Position numbers and translations under genes: made by a program. A stretch of DNA of 64,000 nt. Origin: Spongilla lacustris. Lineage: Eukaryota; Porifera; Demospongiae; Spongillida; Spongillidae. The notes beneath the pieces are model-generated. The model searched no databases. It was not told where the DNA came from and worked only from the letters and a program-made list of their open reading frames with translations. The stretch covers positions 4,731,543 to 4,795,542 of the forward strand of contig OX442430.1 of NCBI GenBank assembly GCA_949361645.1, read 5' to 3'. Every line of letters begins with the position of its first letter. The first letter of the stretch is position 1. Positions 1 to 10,284 of the stretch are shown in pieces.

Positions 1-494
1 TTCGTGCCGTATCGTACGTTATTGTTAACCCTAACCCTAACCACGGGAGAAGTCTTTGTTACTCTGAGAATTAGCTTTCTAAGAACCTACATGTTCATTT
101 AAGGGTTGTTATACCAGTTTTGACGTATCTCACCACTTTTTGTTGCTTTTAAGACACTTAGACACGAGCACCTGTTGTGGGCTACAAATGGAGTTAGGCT
201 TACTATTCAAATACGGCTGACAGGTATAAGTTTGCTACACGGCGAATTGCATACAGATGTCAGGAGTCTGTGTTCTAAACAACAATGCTGTAATGAACGC
301 TTCGCTTCGCGCGGAAACAGGCGTTATAGTTCAATCGTCCTGCTGGGCATATATATATGCCCGTCGCATTACGCGAGAGCAATTATTGGGCATATATATA
401 TGCCTTCCGCAGTAGGAGGGTTAATAACATAAGCAAATTGTGGTCTTGAATGATAATAACGTACTATTGAAATCAGTAATAAAAACAACAATAT
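1..494. other. gene-free start of window
   Basis: No coding potential is recognised. A short telomere-like run (about two and a half CCCTAA units) lies at 25-42, too short and too isolated to mark a telomere. An 18-bp perfect AT-core palindrome flanked by GGGC/GCCC lies at 345-362, and a 17-base near copy at 388-404. Confidence 0.5.
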
Positions 495-495
495 T

Positions 496-815
496 AAGTG
501 CTTGTTCCTATTTGGGTTCTGGGAAAACCTGCAGCTTTTGGCATACATGTAACTGTCACATCACCGCTTACTTAAATTACTCTACACAAAGCGAGTGTGA
601 AAAGTGGGTCAACTGCTCAGGTGGCTGAAAACAGGAAACATGCCAGCAATGATGCAAAGTGCTCAGAGCTTGGGTGGGTGTGTGTACCTTAGGCAGTAGA
701 AGTTTATGGTTGTTGGGGTCCTGAAGCACAGACCAACCTTTCTCGACTTGCTGCGCGCCTTGCAATTAGATTAAATTGTTGCAAGTCACAGGTCCTATGG
801 CAGGTTAAACCTGGT
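496..815 (+). pseudogene. retroelement C-terminal endonuclease-like fragment, copy a
   Basis: Reading 498-815 in one frame gives the C-terminal part of a retroelement polyprotein. It has a GKPAAF motif near the start, then VTVTSPL, AQVAENRKHASNDAKC, ELGWVCVP, AVEVYGCWGPEAQ and LSRLAARLAIRL. In families I recognise from sponge, coral and fish genomes this domain follows a YLDDG reverse transcriptase. Its D-x(n)-(A)LDVTxTSPL core looks like a PD-(D/E)XK restriction-like endonuclease. Two in-frame stops (573 and about 687) and a missing 3' end show that it is dead. It is followed by a TAAA/TAA-rich tail at 931-973. Family membership is well supported by the similar copies nearby; the endonuclease label is inferred. 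Confidence 0.75.
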
Positions 816-930
816 CCTAGTTAGAGCGAATGACTGAATGTTAGTCTCCTCACCTTCTCAATTCCAGTGTATTTTGTTTTTTGTTTAATAATATTGTGTA
901 GCTTAAAACTGTAATAATGTTGTATATGTT

Positions 931-973
931 AAATAAATAAATAAATAAATAAATAAGAATAAATAATAATAAT
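931..973 (+). repeat. (TAAA)n/(TAA)n tail tract
   Basis: A simple-sequence tract of AAAT units ending in AAT units. It separates retroelement copy a from copy b, which starts immediately after it. Confidence 0.85.
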
Positions 974-974
974 A

Positions 975-1735
975 GTCCCAATCCCAATCCAATGCATAGC
1001 CACTTCTTCTCAATGCAAACCATCACAAAAGAAGCTTTCATCTGCTATTGATGACACCATTTATTTGTCCCTTTGTACTCCTGCCACCCTTCCACAAGAC
1101 AAGGCCAGGCTTACTGCAGTAGCAGCTCCACACGCCTCTGCTTGGTTATCAGTTGTCCCCAATAATAACTTGGGGCTCAATCTCTCTCCTCATGAGTGGA
1201 GAGCTGTGACTAGGTGGTGGATTTGGGCTGATGTAAACAGAGAGGATTCTGAATGGCCTTTTTGCCACCAACATCAAGACAAATCGGGACACCATGCCGC
1301 AGTTTGCAACATGAATGTGAATGCATCAGACACAATGCTATTCATGAAACCAGCTGACATTTTTATTCCAACGCGGTCTGCAGGCAAACCTTTAGCTATA
1401 GAGTCAGCCTGACACTATCACATATATTATTGTACAACCACACACAGACTGAAAAGCTTTGTGCAGCTCACTGGAGGGAGGAGCAGAAGAACACAAAATA
1501 TCTGGTGGCCCTTCACAGTCAGAACATTCTGTTCATATCCATGGCAGTAGAAACATTTGATGGATGGGGGATTAGAGAGCAGACCAGTTTTTCCCACTCT
1601 TGCGGACAGAATTTCAGGTCACACTGGCCAGGCAAAATCGTGTGTCATCAATCAGCTGTACCAAAGGTTGGCCATCACATTGCAGAGGCAACATGCCAGT
1701 GCAATGATTGCCAGGCACAAGCCTTTGTAAAGTAG
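975..1735 (+). pseudogene. retroelement 3' half, copy b (second subfamily)
   Basis: A 5'-truncated copy that begins directly after a (TAA)n tract. An open stretch to 1412 carries LPQDKARLTAVAAPHASAWLSVVP, a Cys/His cluster (CHQHQDKSGHHAAVC) and PADIFIP...GKPLAIES, matching the region between reverse transcriptase and endonuclease-like domain in this family. After a short gap, 1430-1735 carries SEKLCAAHWREEQK-like sequence, AVETFDGWG and, after a frameshift, LYQRLAITLQRQHASAMIARHKP. The AHWREEQK and YQRLAI blocks distinguish it from copies a, c and e and pair it with copy d. Stops and frameshifts make it non-functional. It ends in a 3' UTR and a new (TAA)n tract at 1802-1825. Confidence 0.75.
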
Positions 1736-1801
1736 AACTTGAACATGAACGTTTCTTTTTAAAATGTATTACGTATTCTGTACCTTTTTTTTTTTCCAAA
1801 T

Positions 1802-1825
1802 GATAATAATGATAATAATAATAAT
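1802..1825 (+). repeat. (TAA)n-rich tract between copies b and c
   Basis: TGATAATAAT-type simple sequence that abuts the first codon of copy c at 1826. Confidence 0.85.
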
Positions 1826-2206
1826 GACATTCTCATAGCCGGATGGGACAGAGGCAAACCAGCTGCACTTGACATCACCATTACATCACCCCTCTGCCCG
1901 GCCATCTTAGGTGAATCATGTCAACAAGCTGGTGCAGCAGTCCTTGCAGCAGAGGCCCGGAAACTACACTCAAATGGACCCAAATGCCAGGAGTTAGGTT
2001 GGTCCTGCATTCCATTGGCAGTGGAGACGTATGGAAATTGGGGCAAAGAAGCCCAGGATACCATCTCCAGGCTGGCATCTCACTTGGCCATTCACCTGTC
2101 TTCACCCAAGTCATCAGTGGTGGCTGAGATTTATGGGAGATTGAATATGACCCTGGTCCGGTCCATTGCCAGAGCCATCCTGGCCCGGGAGCTCCCACCC
2201 TCCTAA
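1826..2206 (+). pseudogene. retroelement endonuclease-like domain, copy c (open, 5'-truncated)
   Basis: An uninterrupted 126-codon frame without a start codon that begins at the edge of a (TAA)n tract. Visible blocks are DILIAGWDRGKPAALDITIT, SPLCPAILGESCQQAGAA, ELGWSCIPLAVETYGNWG, DTISRLASHLAIHLSSPK, VVAEIYGRLNMTLVRS and IARAILARELPPS, then TAA. This is the cleanest view of the C-terminal domain in the window. The acidic/basic spacing (GWD...KPAALD...E) fits a PD-(D/E)XK-type nuclease core, an inference. The lack of stops means recent arrival or short exposure. A short 3' UTR and another (TAA)n tract (2260-2289) follow. Confidence 0.8.
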
Positions 2207-2256
2207 CTGCTTATATTCTTAGCTTATAGGGTATTTTTGTACTTCTAATACAATGA

Positions 2257-2259
<3 letters not shown>

Positions 2260-2289
<30 letters not shown>
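2260..2289 (+). repeat. (TAA)n tract
   Basis: About ten TAA units between the 3' UTR of copy c and the first codon of copy d. Confidence 0.9.
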
Positions 2290-2589
2290 GATTACCACCA
2301 TCCACAGTCTGAACAACTTTGTGCTGCTCATTGGAGAGAGGAACAAAAGCGGAAGAAGTACGAACAAAGTTTAGATGCCGAACATATACTTTTTGTTCCT
2401 TTGGCTGTTGAGTCTTTTGGTGGTTGGGGCACAGCTAGTATTCCAATTTTCAAGACCCTGGTCAGAATGGTGGCCAACAGATCAGATCAGCCAGTTTCAT
2501 CAATATCTTGCTGGCTATATCAAAGGCTTGCCATTGCTTTGCAGAAGAACAATGCCCGTGCAATGATTGCTAGGCAGCCTCTTGTTTAG
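2290..2589 (+). pseudogene. retroelement C-terminal fragment, copy d (second subfamily)
   Basis: An open 99-codon frame starting at the (TAA)n boundary. It reads HHPQSEQLCAAHWREEQKRKK, then LFVPLAVESFGGWGTASIP, SCWLYQRLAIALQKNNARAM and IARQPLV, then a stop. It matches the end of copy b (AHWREEQK, AVE-F-GWG, YQRLAI, AMIAR), so b and d belong to one subfamily distinct from a, c and e. It is truncated at its 5' end and cannot encode a complete protein. Confidence 0.75.
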
Positions 2590-2681
2590 TAGTGTAGTTT
2601 ATTTTGTTGTGTCTCAAGTTTTGTGCATTTGCATGTATACATATATTCATTTGTACTTTGCTTGTAACTGTTGTATTGTTT

Positions 2682-2732
<51 letters not shown>
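2682..2732 (+). repeat. (TAA)n tract, about 17 units
   Basis: A long TAA microsatellite at the end of the copy d 3' UTR. Copy e starts at the very next base. Confidence 0.95.
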
Positions 2733-2733
<1 letters not shown>

Positions 2734-2918
2734 TGGAGACTTATGGCAATTGGGGCAAGCAGGCTCATGATACCTTCTCCAGGCTGGCATCCTTCCTAGC
2801 CATTCACCAGTCTTCCCCCAAGGCAGTAGTTGTGGCTGAAATTTATGGCCGGTTGAATGTGGTCCTGGTTCGGTCCATTGCTAGAGCCATCCTGGCCAGG
2901 GAGCTTCCACCCTCCTAA
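2733..2918 (+). pseudogene. retroelement C-terminal fragment, copy e
   Basis: A 61-codon open frame that starts at the (TAA)n edge. The ATG is probably fortuitous, since homologous copies continue upstream in frame. It reads METYGNWGKQAHDTFSRLAS, SPKAVVVAEIYGRLNVVLVR and SIARAILARELPPS, nearly the same as the end of copy c. It is a strongly 5'-truncated copy of the first subfamily. Several short TAA and TAAA tracts follow down to 3171. Confidence 0.75.
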
Positions 2919-2959
2919 CTTGCTATTAGTAGTTTAATTGTGTATGCATTTAAATAAGG

Positions 2960-3175
2960 TGTTTTTTGTGTAATAATAATAATTAGATGGTAGATATTAA
3001 TTGCTATATGTATTCTATGTAATAATAATAATAATGATTTTGTGTAATTGTGCTAATAGTTTCATTTGTGTATGTTTTGCTTGTAATCTGAAAAATTAAT
3101 AAATAAATATAATAATAATAAATAAAAAAATAAATAAAAATAAATAAATAAATAATAATAATAATAATAATAACA
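2960..3175 (+). repeat. TAA/TAAA-rich simple sequence
   Basis: Successive (TAA)n and (AAAT)n runs after copy e. The minus-strand copy f ends against the right edge. Confidence 0.8.
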
Positions 3176-3179
3176 CAAT

Positions 3180-4640
3180 TAAGTTCAACAATCATGAAAG
3201 GGTGTATGGGCTCATCTGAGTAGAACGGCTCTTGCATTCTGCCTCATCAGTGTGGCAGCCAGCTTGCAGTACATTTGGCTCAGTGCCTCAGTTTCACATA
3301 CTCCAACTTGCACGGCTAGCCTCTTACTCAATCTAGAAAAGCATTCTTGGGTTTCACAGCCCCAACAATCATAAACCTCTACCACTAATGGAATGCATAT
3401 CCAGCCCAACCTTGCACACATCTGATCATGTTTTCCGATCTCACCAACCTCTGCAGAGTTGCCTGAAGCCAAGCTCGCTTCCAGAATCAAGTCTGTATTA
3501 AGCGGATGGATGACTTTCAGGTCAAAAGCTGCAGGGTTGGAGAGGGTACCAGTTTGGCACCAGTACATCAGCTGGTCTACAGAAGACCTTTCTCCAGTTG
3601 AGGAGATAAGCATGCTTTGCAGCAGAGGTTAACAAAACAGTCTCTCAACTTATTGTGCCATGCAATAATGTCACCTCCAGAACGACATATAAGGGCGTGG
3701 TGACAAGGGCACTTGAGCTGAAGGGACATTTACTGTCAACTGAGGAGATAGTTAGACCTACATGTAGGCATCATTTTAATAGGACTTGCATCTCTTAAGG
3801 CTCCAAAGCTAAGTCATTGTATGCAAGGAATAGTTTTCAACCAGGCATTAGCATTAATGGTTGATACTACTCTGAGTCTTGCTCTGCCGGGTACAGTTTG
3901 TGCTGTTAATAAGAAGAGTCTGAACGGAATTGTCATCTATTTTGCCTGATAGATTCAAATGTGACTGCATCAGCAGAGTTGATCTTTGTGTTGTAGAGTG
4001 CCATTGCCTGTTTGAGTGATGGGAAGCATTAGGAGCACTGGTGACATCAATAGCATTGGACAAAGATGAAATGAATGCAATGGAGGAGTGGTTGGAGACT
4101 GATGTCAATCCTAGACCACCATGCTGTAATGGTAGTTAAACTTATTTGGTGGCTGAAAGTGTAAGTTCAAAGCCAGCACATTAATTTTAAAAACAGTGGA
4201 GGACATCTTAATCAAAGAGGATAGACTGCCTTAGGGAAAAATCACAAGGGGAAATTGAGCGGCCTAAATGGGACAGCTTACAAAAGCTTGTGCACTGGCG
4301 AAGTAGCAAGATGGATACTTGAGGGTCACATAAAAGATGGGGAAGAGAACAAGCCTGCTTTCTCTTTGCCTCGATCAATGTAGCCACCACAAAATTCTGG
4401 ACTTCCAATTGGTGCCCCCAGGATTTCAAAGTTAGGTGTAGTTGATGTAGAGATGTTGGAGTCGAATATCTGATTTAGGACTGATCAGTTGGGTTAAGGA
4501 TTAGACCATTTGGCTTGCCGTCTGCACCGAGGACCTCTAGAGCTCTAAGCACAGCAAAGCCTGGACCAGCCAGGGCCCCATCATCTAAGTACCAGGCATT
4601 AATATAAGCATGCAAGAGCTCTTGACGTTGTTGTAATTGT
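3180..4640 (-). pseudogene. retroelement with RT palm to C-terminus, copy f
   Basis: The longest copy of the family, on the minus strand. From its 5' end it shows AWYLDDGALAGP (reverse transcriptase active-site block, about 4540-4600), then the thumb-like region EVQNFVVATLIEAKRKQACS and LLLRQCTSFCKLSHLGRSI (4208-4429), a middle region with ATSAPNASHH-like sequence (3854-4108), a CPCHHALICRSGGD Cys/His block (about 3650-3730) and the terminal domain (3212-3613) with NPAAFDLKVIHPLN, RLGWICIPLVVEVYDCWG and QNARAVLLR. Frameshifts and stops separate these blocks. The 5' end stops just upstream of YLDDG, next to a TAA-rich tract at 4641-4664. RT identity is well supported; the clade is not. Confidence 0.75.
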
Positions 4641-4990
4641 AGTAATAATAATAAAAATAAGTAAATGTACAGATCTGGGATGGGTATGTGTTCCTGTAGT
4701 TGCAGAGTCCTACAGAGCATGGGGCATGGAGGCAGTGGATTTCTTTTCCAACTGGCATCTCGCATAGCCACATCAGTGGGAAAATCAAAGTCTGTGGTCC
4801 TACACGAAATTTAATTGGAGGCTCAACAAGCACATCGTCAGCGTCAATGCTACGGCAATACTGCCAAGGTGCATACCACTTGAGTTCCCGTAGTCATGCA
4901 TTAAACTTTTGTGTGTTCGAGTGGCGATCCGTGTAGCTAGTCTGTCGAGACATCTGCATGCCCGCTTCTTCTCCCCAGCAACCATATGTA
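4641..4990 (+). pseudogene. retroelement C-terminal fragment, copy g, with TAA-rich head
   Basis: After a TAATAATAATAAAAATAAG-like tract the + strand reads CTDLGWVCVPVVAESYRAWG and MEAVDFF. A one-base loss then moves LASRIATSVGKSK, EIYWRLNK-like sequence and VNATAIL into another frame. It is the same terminal domain as the other copies, in the orientation opposite to copy f, so f and g diverge from the shared TAA tract. It is decayed and shows no tail of its own. Confidence 0.65.
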
Positions 4991-5049
4991 CCCACTGTTA
5001 AGGGGATACAAACACATCCATAGCGGTTGTATTTTTCGTCATTGGCGGC

Positions 5050-5111
5050 ATGTTTGCGAAGTTAGGCAGCCAACGTGCCAGCCATGGCCATCACACTCGC
5101 TTCGTTCAAAG
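5050..5111 (+). other. possible first coding exon with good start context
   Basis: The ATG at 5084 sits in a near-ideal vertebrate-style Kozak context (GCCAGCCATGGCC) and is followed by nine codons and a consensus splice donor (AAAG|GTGAGT, cut after 5111). An earlier ATG at 5053 is also open to the same donor in another frame. No downstream exon could be identified, so this is only a candidate. Confidence 0.25.
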
Positions 5112-6584
5112 GTGAGTAGAATTATTTAGCGGTGATGTCATGGTGAAATTCCATGCTGCCGGTTTGCCAAACTCCCAATTATGGACCAAGATATCTGCGG
5201 GGCGGGTACGACTGACTTAGTAGCGGATCCAGGTGGGGGCTGGGGGATGGGGGGGGTGCTTTTTACTTTGCCTAATTAAATATTCATAATAAAAGGTACT
5301 AGATGTGCGCGTGCAGTTGTTTCATTGATGGCAGAGAATTAACACGGCAGGACCGTCCAAAAAGGCTAATAAAAAATAAATAAATGCCGGAAAACGGTGA
5401 GTTCAGTTTAGCTATTATAGGGGCTGGATCTGATTCAGTAATTTTTTTTTGCGTAGTTTTGGAGTGTCTTCCAACGCAAAAAGTGTTGGCTTCTAGGGCT
5501 CCGCCCCAGGCCCTATGGGGGAGCTTACAGTGCTCCCCCATACTCCCTTGCTGGTGGTAGGCCTGTCCCGCCAAACCTACACACCATGGATTGTTCACAC
5601 AATCCTCGGTAGGTTGTGTATAACCGGAATTATTATAAAAAGGAACACCTTGATCAGTCTGACCTTAACTTGAAATAAAACGCTCATTTCGCAAAATACA
5701 AATCTTGAAACACACCCAGCTGAAACGTGGTGGACGAAGCGTAAATATGCGAGTCAGTATTACTGCGATGGTCTTGTTTTGTCTCCAATAGTGCAGTATG
5801 AGGCCTGCCAAGTTGATACGGATGAGAGCCTGTACGCTAACAATGAGCTAAATTCTTACGTTCCACTTTAGGATCGTTGCGAAGCATGTCGCTAACTTTC
5901 CGTCACGTGACACGGTAAACATGCAATGACGTAATGTATCCTATTCATTCCATAGTTCTCCCTGAGACTAAACTGGGCTTTGGGCTTACGACTCTGGGCT
6001 TTGGGCTTACGGCTCTGAGCTTAACAGCTTTTGTGTCTTGAGCACAACGCTCGAAGCTCATCGCTTGAGAGCGCGACCTACCGGGCCACCATACAAAACC
6101 GCACATACCGCATTGTACCTCGCATTGATGTTACGTACCTTTGGGTCTGGGTACGAGACCATGTGCTTGTACCTGAACAAAAAACAAAAAATGAGGTCAA
6201 ATTACGGGTAAGGGTTGCTTCACATTACCATCCGATAGTGTTGTTTTTTTTTTTTGTTTTTTTTTTTTGCACGATTTTTTTGGGGGTTTTCATACTTTTG
6301 CTTCTTTTTTTTGCTTTACTTTTTTTGTTAACCCTAACCCAACGGACCTCAAGTTTTTTTACTGACATTACCGTATTTATAACACTGCAAAGACGGTTAC
6401 TTGCAGTTGTGGGTTGCTTGGCAATGAATGCATTTAAAAATTTAATAATGATGTAGCCTCGTACCCAGGCCCCGCCGATTGGTATCATGAATGACAGTAT
6501 ATGTATGCATACACAATGTATACACAATGGCAAAACTAAAACACATGTGCTGGCATACTATCTCTAATTACCTGTATTAGAGAG
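5112..6584. other. intergenic, no gene recognised
   Basis: No convincing coding sequence. A GC-rich stretch at 5461-5590 (GGGCTCCGCCCC...CTCCCCCATACTCCC) recurs inverted at about 31325-31440. Long T-runs lie at 6240-6330, followed by a short TTAACCCTAACCC piece. The word GTCTGGGTACGAGAC at about 6145-6160 recurs in the hairpin at 11811-11892. Confidence 0.5.
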
Positions 6585-6586
6585 TA

Positions 6587-6900
6587 ATGAGGGGGCGTTA
6601 ACGTTTTCAGACGTACGTAATCTTGCCTATCGCGGGTTAATTAGCTAGTTAGTTTCTACGAGCAATACAATAACCGGCTGATACCGTTAACCGGCTTACC
6701 GTTTCAACGCACTGCAGATGGAGAACAGCGCGAATGCAGGCAGTCACCATCGTTGGGCAAATCGGTTACGTCCGCTTCACAAGATTGCAGACTAGTTAAC
6801 TGTTTTACGCTCCGCTTTTTAACTGAAGAATAGTTCAGAGAACATTGAGCAATTAACCCGCGATAGGCAAGATGACGTACGTCTGAAAACGCCCCCTCAT
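6587..6900. mobile_element. MITE with about 55-bp terminal inverted repeats and TA target duplication
   Basis: The ends ATGAGGGGGCG... and ...CGCCCCCTCAT are inverted copies that continue, with a few differences, for about 55 bp (6587-6645 against 6848-6900) through CAGACGTACGT and CTTGCCTATCGCGGGTTAAT. TA lies on both sides (6585-6586, 6901-6902). The length (314 bp), absence of a gene and TA duplication fit a non-autonomous DNA transposon, possibly Tc1/mariner-related. The superfamily is inferred only from the TA. Confidence 0.75.
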
Positions 6901-6904
6901 TAAT

Positions 6905-8760
6905 TGACATGATATTATGCCATACGATTGCAGGTCTTGTTTCGGCTGTCTAGTTACCGGTATGCACTTTAGATAATAGCGTACTAGTATCGACTTAACC
7001 TCGGTCTCGCGCGGGTGTCGACTGCTTGCATTTTTTTTCAAATAGCTTTTTTTGCAACAATTCGCATGATTCTAGAAAGAAAAAAATATGTGTATTCCAA
7101 CGCTATATTACTTTTGATATAATCTTTTCTCATTCGGTCAATAAAATTTTCTACTGCATGGCGCCATATAACATATTAGATAGAACTGTTCACTTCTAAC
7201 AGTTTCAGTCTGTTCAATTCATGCTCCGTTCTGGGAGCACCTCAGACAACTCACCATTTGTCTAGCTTCTTTCTGTAACTTGAATTTTTTTCAATAACAA
7301 GTTGATCTTGGATCTTGGCAATATTATCGTGACAGTTTCAAAGCTCTGTAAATTTGCTTCAGCAATCCAAACCATTGCTATGTTTTTTGCTGTTCATCTG
7401 AAGGTTTGGCTACTGTCTAACCATGTCAATGTATTGTTCTTTCTGCATCTGACTTTTCCATCTACAAAGCCTTAGTACAATTTCTTGCCCTTTGTAAATA
7501 CTGTGTGGGGATCAGCCAATCCTAAGGTCTTTTCTGCAAACTTGTTAATGTACAGGACTGAAGATTTAACACATTAGATGTTGTCAGTACTGATACATCT
7601 TCTAGCAGAGTGCTCAATAATTGATGCTATGATACTTATAAATGTTGAGATGTTATGTGAATGTACGTACATGTATATATGTGAATAAATTAGCCCTTTT
7701 CGTATCTGAGTGCTTGCATGCAGGTCATTATGTTCATTAAAACGTAATTCTTACTCAAAACAATCAACATACTCTTCCAATCAGCTACACTGCTACAGGC
7801 TTCATATCAGTACAATGCAACCACACACATATATGATTGCCGTTGGATAATAACATTGAGTTCGTTACACAAAGTATGTTCTAAATAAGTTCACAGTGTA
7901 TGTGCACTACAATATTTTGATTTAATTGTAAGAGCTAGAGAGCACTGCGCTAAATCAGAATATCTCTTGATCTATACAACGCGCTTTTGCTACATACTGT
8001 ACGCAGTACAATCTAGTTAAAGAACCCACGTCAACAATAAGGTGCGTTTTATATAGAACACCTCGTAAATACCTACGTACAAAAAGGCCTAAAACTTACA
8101 ATTATAAACATTATACGACGCATAAGTATGACGTCCCACTGTCATAAAATTTTTATTAGCTTTCACGATTATCACGTACCTTAAACCATATGAAGCCTTC
8201 GGTAGGGGCTTCAAGACAGGCACCCTGATGATTGCCATGATATTTGCATGTGTAAATGCATCCTGGTGTCCTAAATGTATTTATATGTATTTCATGGAAG
8301 TTGTTTACAACGAAGCAAACCTGATGCTTACGCAATAGTGTAAAGGTGCATCGCAAATATAGTGATGTCAAATGTTACATTCCATTTTGGCATACAATGT
8401 AGCTTTACACTTCCTCGCAAAAGTCACTAATGCAGATCTATATTTAGCACGTTTGGGTGTGACAGCTTTTATTCTTAGATTTACATCTACAGCTAGCTAC
8501 TCTTAGTTTTAATCCCTAATTTCAAATTGGTTAGCGTTGATGACTGAATTGATAAACAAATAGCAGTATACAACATGCAAGGAAATTAAAAGTTTAATTG
8601 CAGCATGGCGCGGAGGTGGGTGCCGAGGAAGGGTTCACTCCGTGCCACCGTTGCGCCACGGTGCGCCTTTGCTCAATTGTTAGGAAGGCACCCCCATATC
8701 TTCATCTTTTCCTGACTCCTCGATCGATCTTGGACAAATTATTTATTCTACATGAAGTAC
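6905..8760. other. AT-rich intergenic DNA
   Basis: Nothing recognised. There are only short chance frames, scattered TACATGTA words and no repeat array. Confidence 0.5.
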
Positions 8761-8764
8761 ATGT

Positions 8765-9060
8765 ACATGTATGTATATGTTACGCGCAAAGCATGGATTT
8801 GCGCAAACCCGGGATTGTCCTGCGCAAACCCTGGATCCATGGTTTGTTTGCGCAATCTCGAGATTGCCCTTATATATATTTTAACCCAATCAACTCGCGT
8901 ATCTCTGTTGGGCGCAAATTGTGAATTTGCGCAATTTATAAATTGCGCTGCGCATTATGTGAATCCACGTATTGCGCAACAATTTATAAATTGTTGCGCA
9001 AACTGTCAATCGTGGTCCATTTATAAATTGCGCACAAAAATTACGTTGCGCAATTTGTGA
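8765..9060 (+). repeat. TTGCGCAA palindrome cluster, copy 1
   Basis: A 300-bp segment packed with GCGCAA/TTGCGC words arranged as palindromes: a perfect 20-bp palindrome at 8929-8948, a perfect 30-bp palindrome at 8972-9001, and near-palindromes around CCCGGG, GGATCC and CTCGAG cores at 8795-8870. Two pieces recur in inverse orientation at 24115-24185 and 25857-26040, so it is a dispersed element. No coding sequence. Confidence 0.7.
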
Positions 9061-9101
9061 ACTTCATCTGCAACCTAGAAGCAATATAATATCATGGCTG
9101 A

Positions 9102-9128
9102 GGGGGGGGGGGGGGGGGGGGGGGGGGG
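9102..9128 (+). repeat. poly-G tract
   Basis: An uninterrupted run of about 27 G. Confidence 0.95.
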
Positions 9129-9129
9129 A

Positions 9130-9660
9130 CATGTTCTTCTGAGTGAATTATAAACCCTTAAGACCTTTGTTCTCGGTTACCCTCAATTTACTTACTAATA
9201 AGTGCATAGCTCTAGGATGTAGATATGAGGTCCTAAGAAAAATAGTGTGCCCATTCTGCTCAGATATTACTTTATAGATAAATGCATCACACAGTTCAAT
9301 ACATGCACACATTCGCTCAGTTGTATCAAATACGGTCCATTTATAAGTCGAAGCTTTTGCGCAATTTATCATAACGTGCAACCATGACATTTGTTAGATG
9401 ACAAATAGTATATTACGGGTGCTTATCAACTAAGCAGACTGTTTCTCCCCACTCAGGGATGTTAAGGCAGCCTACACAAGAAAACATATTTACATGATGT
9501 TGACAATATGTCGACAAGTATGTTCATGATTACATCATTATGCCGGACATAGTGCAAATCACTGTTTATTCAAGCATTGCGATCGTACGGAAGATTTTTT
9601 TGTAAAGCATTCATACCTATTGTCATGCTAGCGCTTAGATTTCGTATATGACGCGTAGAA
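9130..9660. other. intergenic, nothing recognised
   Basis: No gene, RNA or array seen. A single GCGCAATTTAT word at about 9359 echoes the palindrome cluster. Confidence 0.45.
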
Positions 9661-9675
9661 GTTTTGGCTTGACAA

Positions 9676-9803
9676 TATAAAAGTTGCAGCTGTCGAGCGG
9701 GAAAGTTCAGTTACGTCATATTTTATCGCCTTAAGAGGGTCGTTTGTGAAAAGCATAACGGCGCTGATGAAGACGAGGGCGGATAAGAGGACTTTTGTGC
9801 CTG
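9676..9803 (+). promoter_or_regulatory. possible TATA promoter and first exon
   Basis: TATAAAAG at 9676-9683 is followed about 90 bp later by an ATG (9767) and twelve codons (starting MKTRADKRTFVP) to a consensus donor (CCTG|GTATGT, cut after 9803). Basic first exons of this kind occur in animal genes. No second exon was recognised, so this is a weak candidate. Confidence 0.25.
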
Positions 9804-10029
9804 GTATGTTACACGATGATTCTATTGCTCATCTACGCTTAGGATGTGATTGGAACGTACTTGGTTCGCTAAATATAGTTGTGTTTATGTAAATACGCCG
9901 CCATTTTGAATAGATACTAAGCAGGATTGCTACGAAGGCTGAAGTACATCTTACCATGCCCGTTGAGAGCCAGGTGGGGGCCCGGGGAAGGACGCTCACG
10001 GGGGCTCCCCTGACCCTGTACCGCTTTCG

Positions 10030-10165
10030 GCCGATTTAACGAGCGGGGGGGGGGGGGGGGGTGGTGGTCCATTTTCGGCCGGTTCAACGAGCGGGGGGGG
10101 GGGGGGGGGGGGTGCTGTCCATTTTCGGCCGATTCAACGAGCGGGGGGGGGGGGGGGGTTGCTGT
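10030..10165 (+). repeat. three tandem copies of a G-run unit
   Basis: A unit of about 55 bp (TTCGGCCGATTCAACGAGC followed by 17-22 G and a GTCC end) occurs three times in tandem. The units differ mostly in G-run length. Each is a candidate G-quadruplex. Confidence 0.85.
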
Positions 10166-10284
10166 CCGCTGCGTGCAAAAAAAAAAAAGCCAGTACAGAC
10201 TAACGGTGGCAGTGAGTGAAAAATTCAGTGCTCGATTGAAGACGAAAGGGTCGTCGCACACAATTGGAAAAAAAAAAATATTCT

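Noticed and set aside
25..42. Telomere-like CCCTAA units at the window start
   Set aside because: Only about two and a half units, with ordinary sequence on both sides. A similar piece occurs internally at 6328.
8929..9001. Palindrome cluster as a CRISPR-like array
   Set aside because: No regular repeat-spacer spacing, and the setting is animal DNA.
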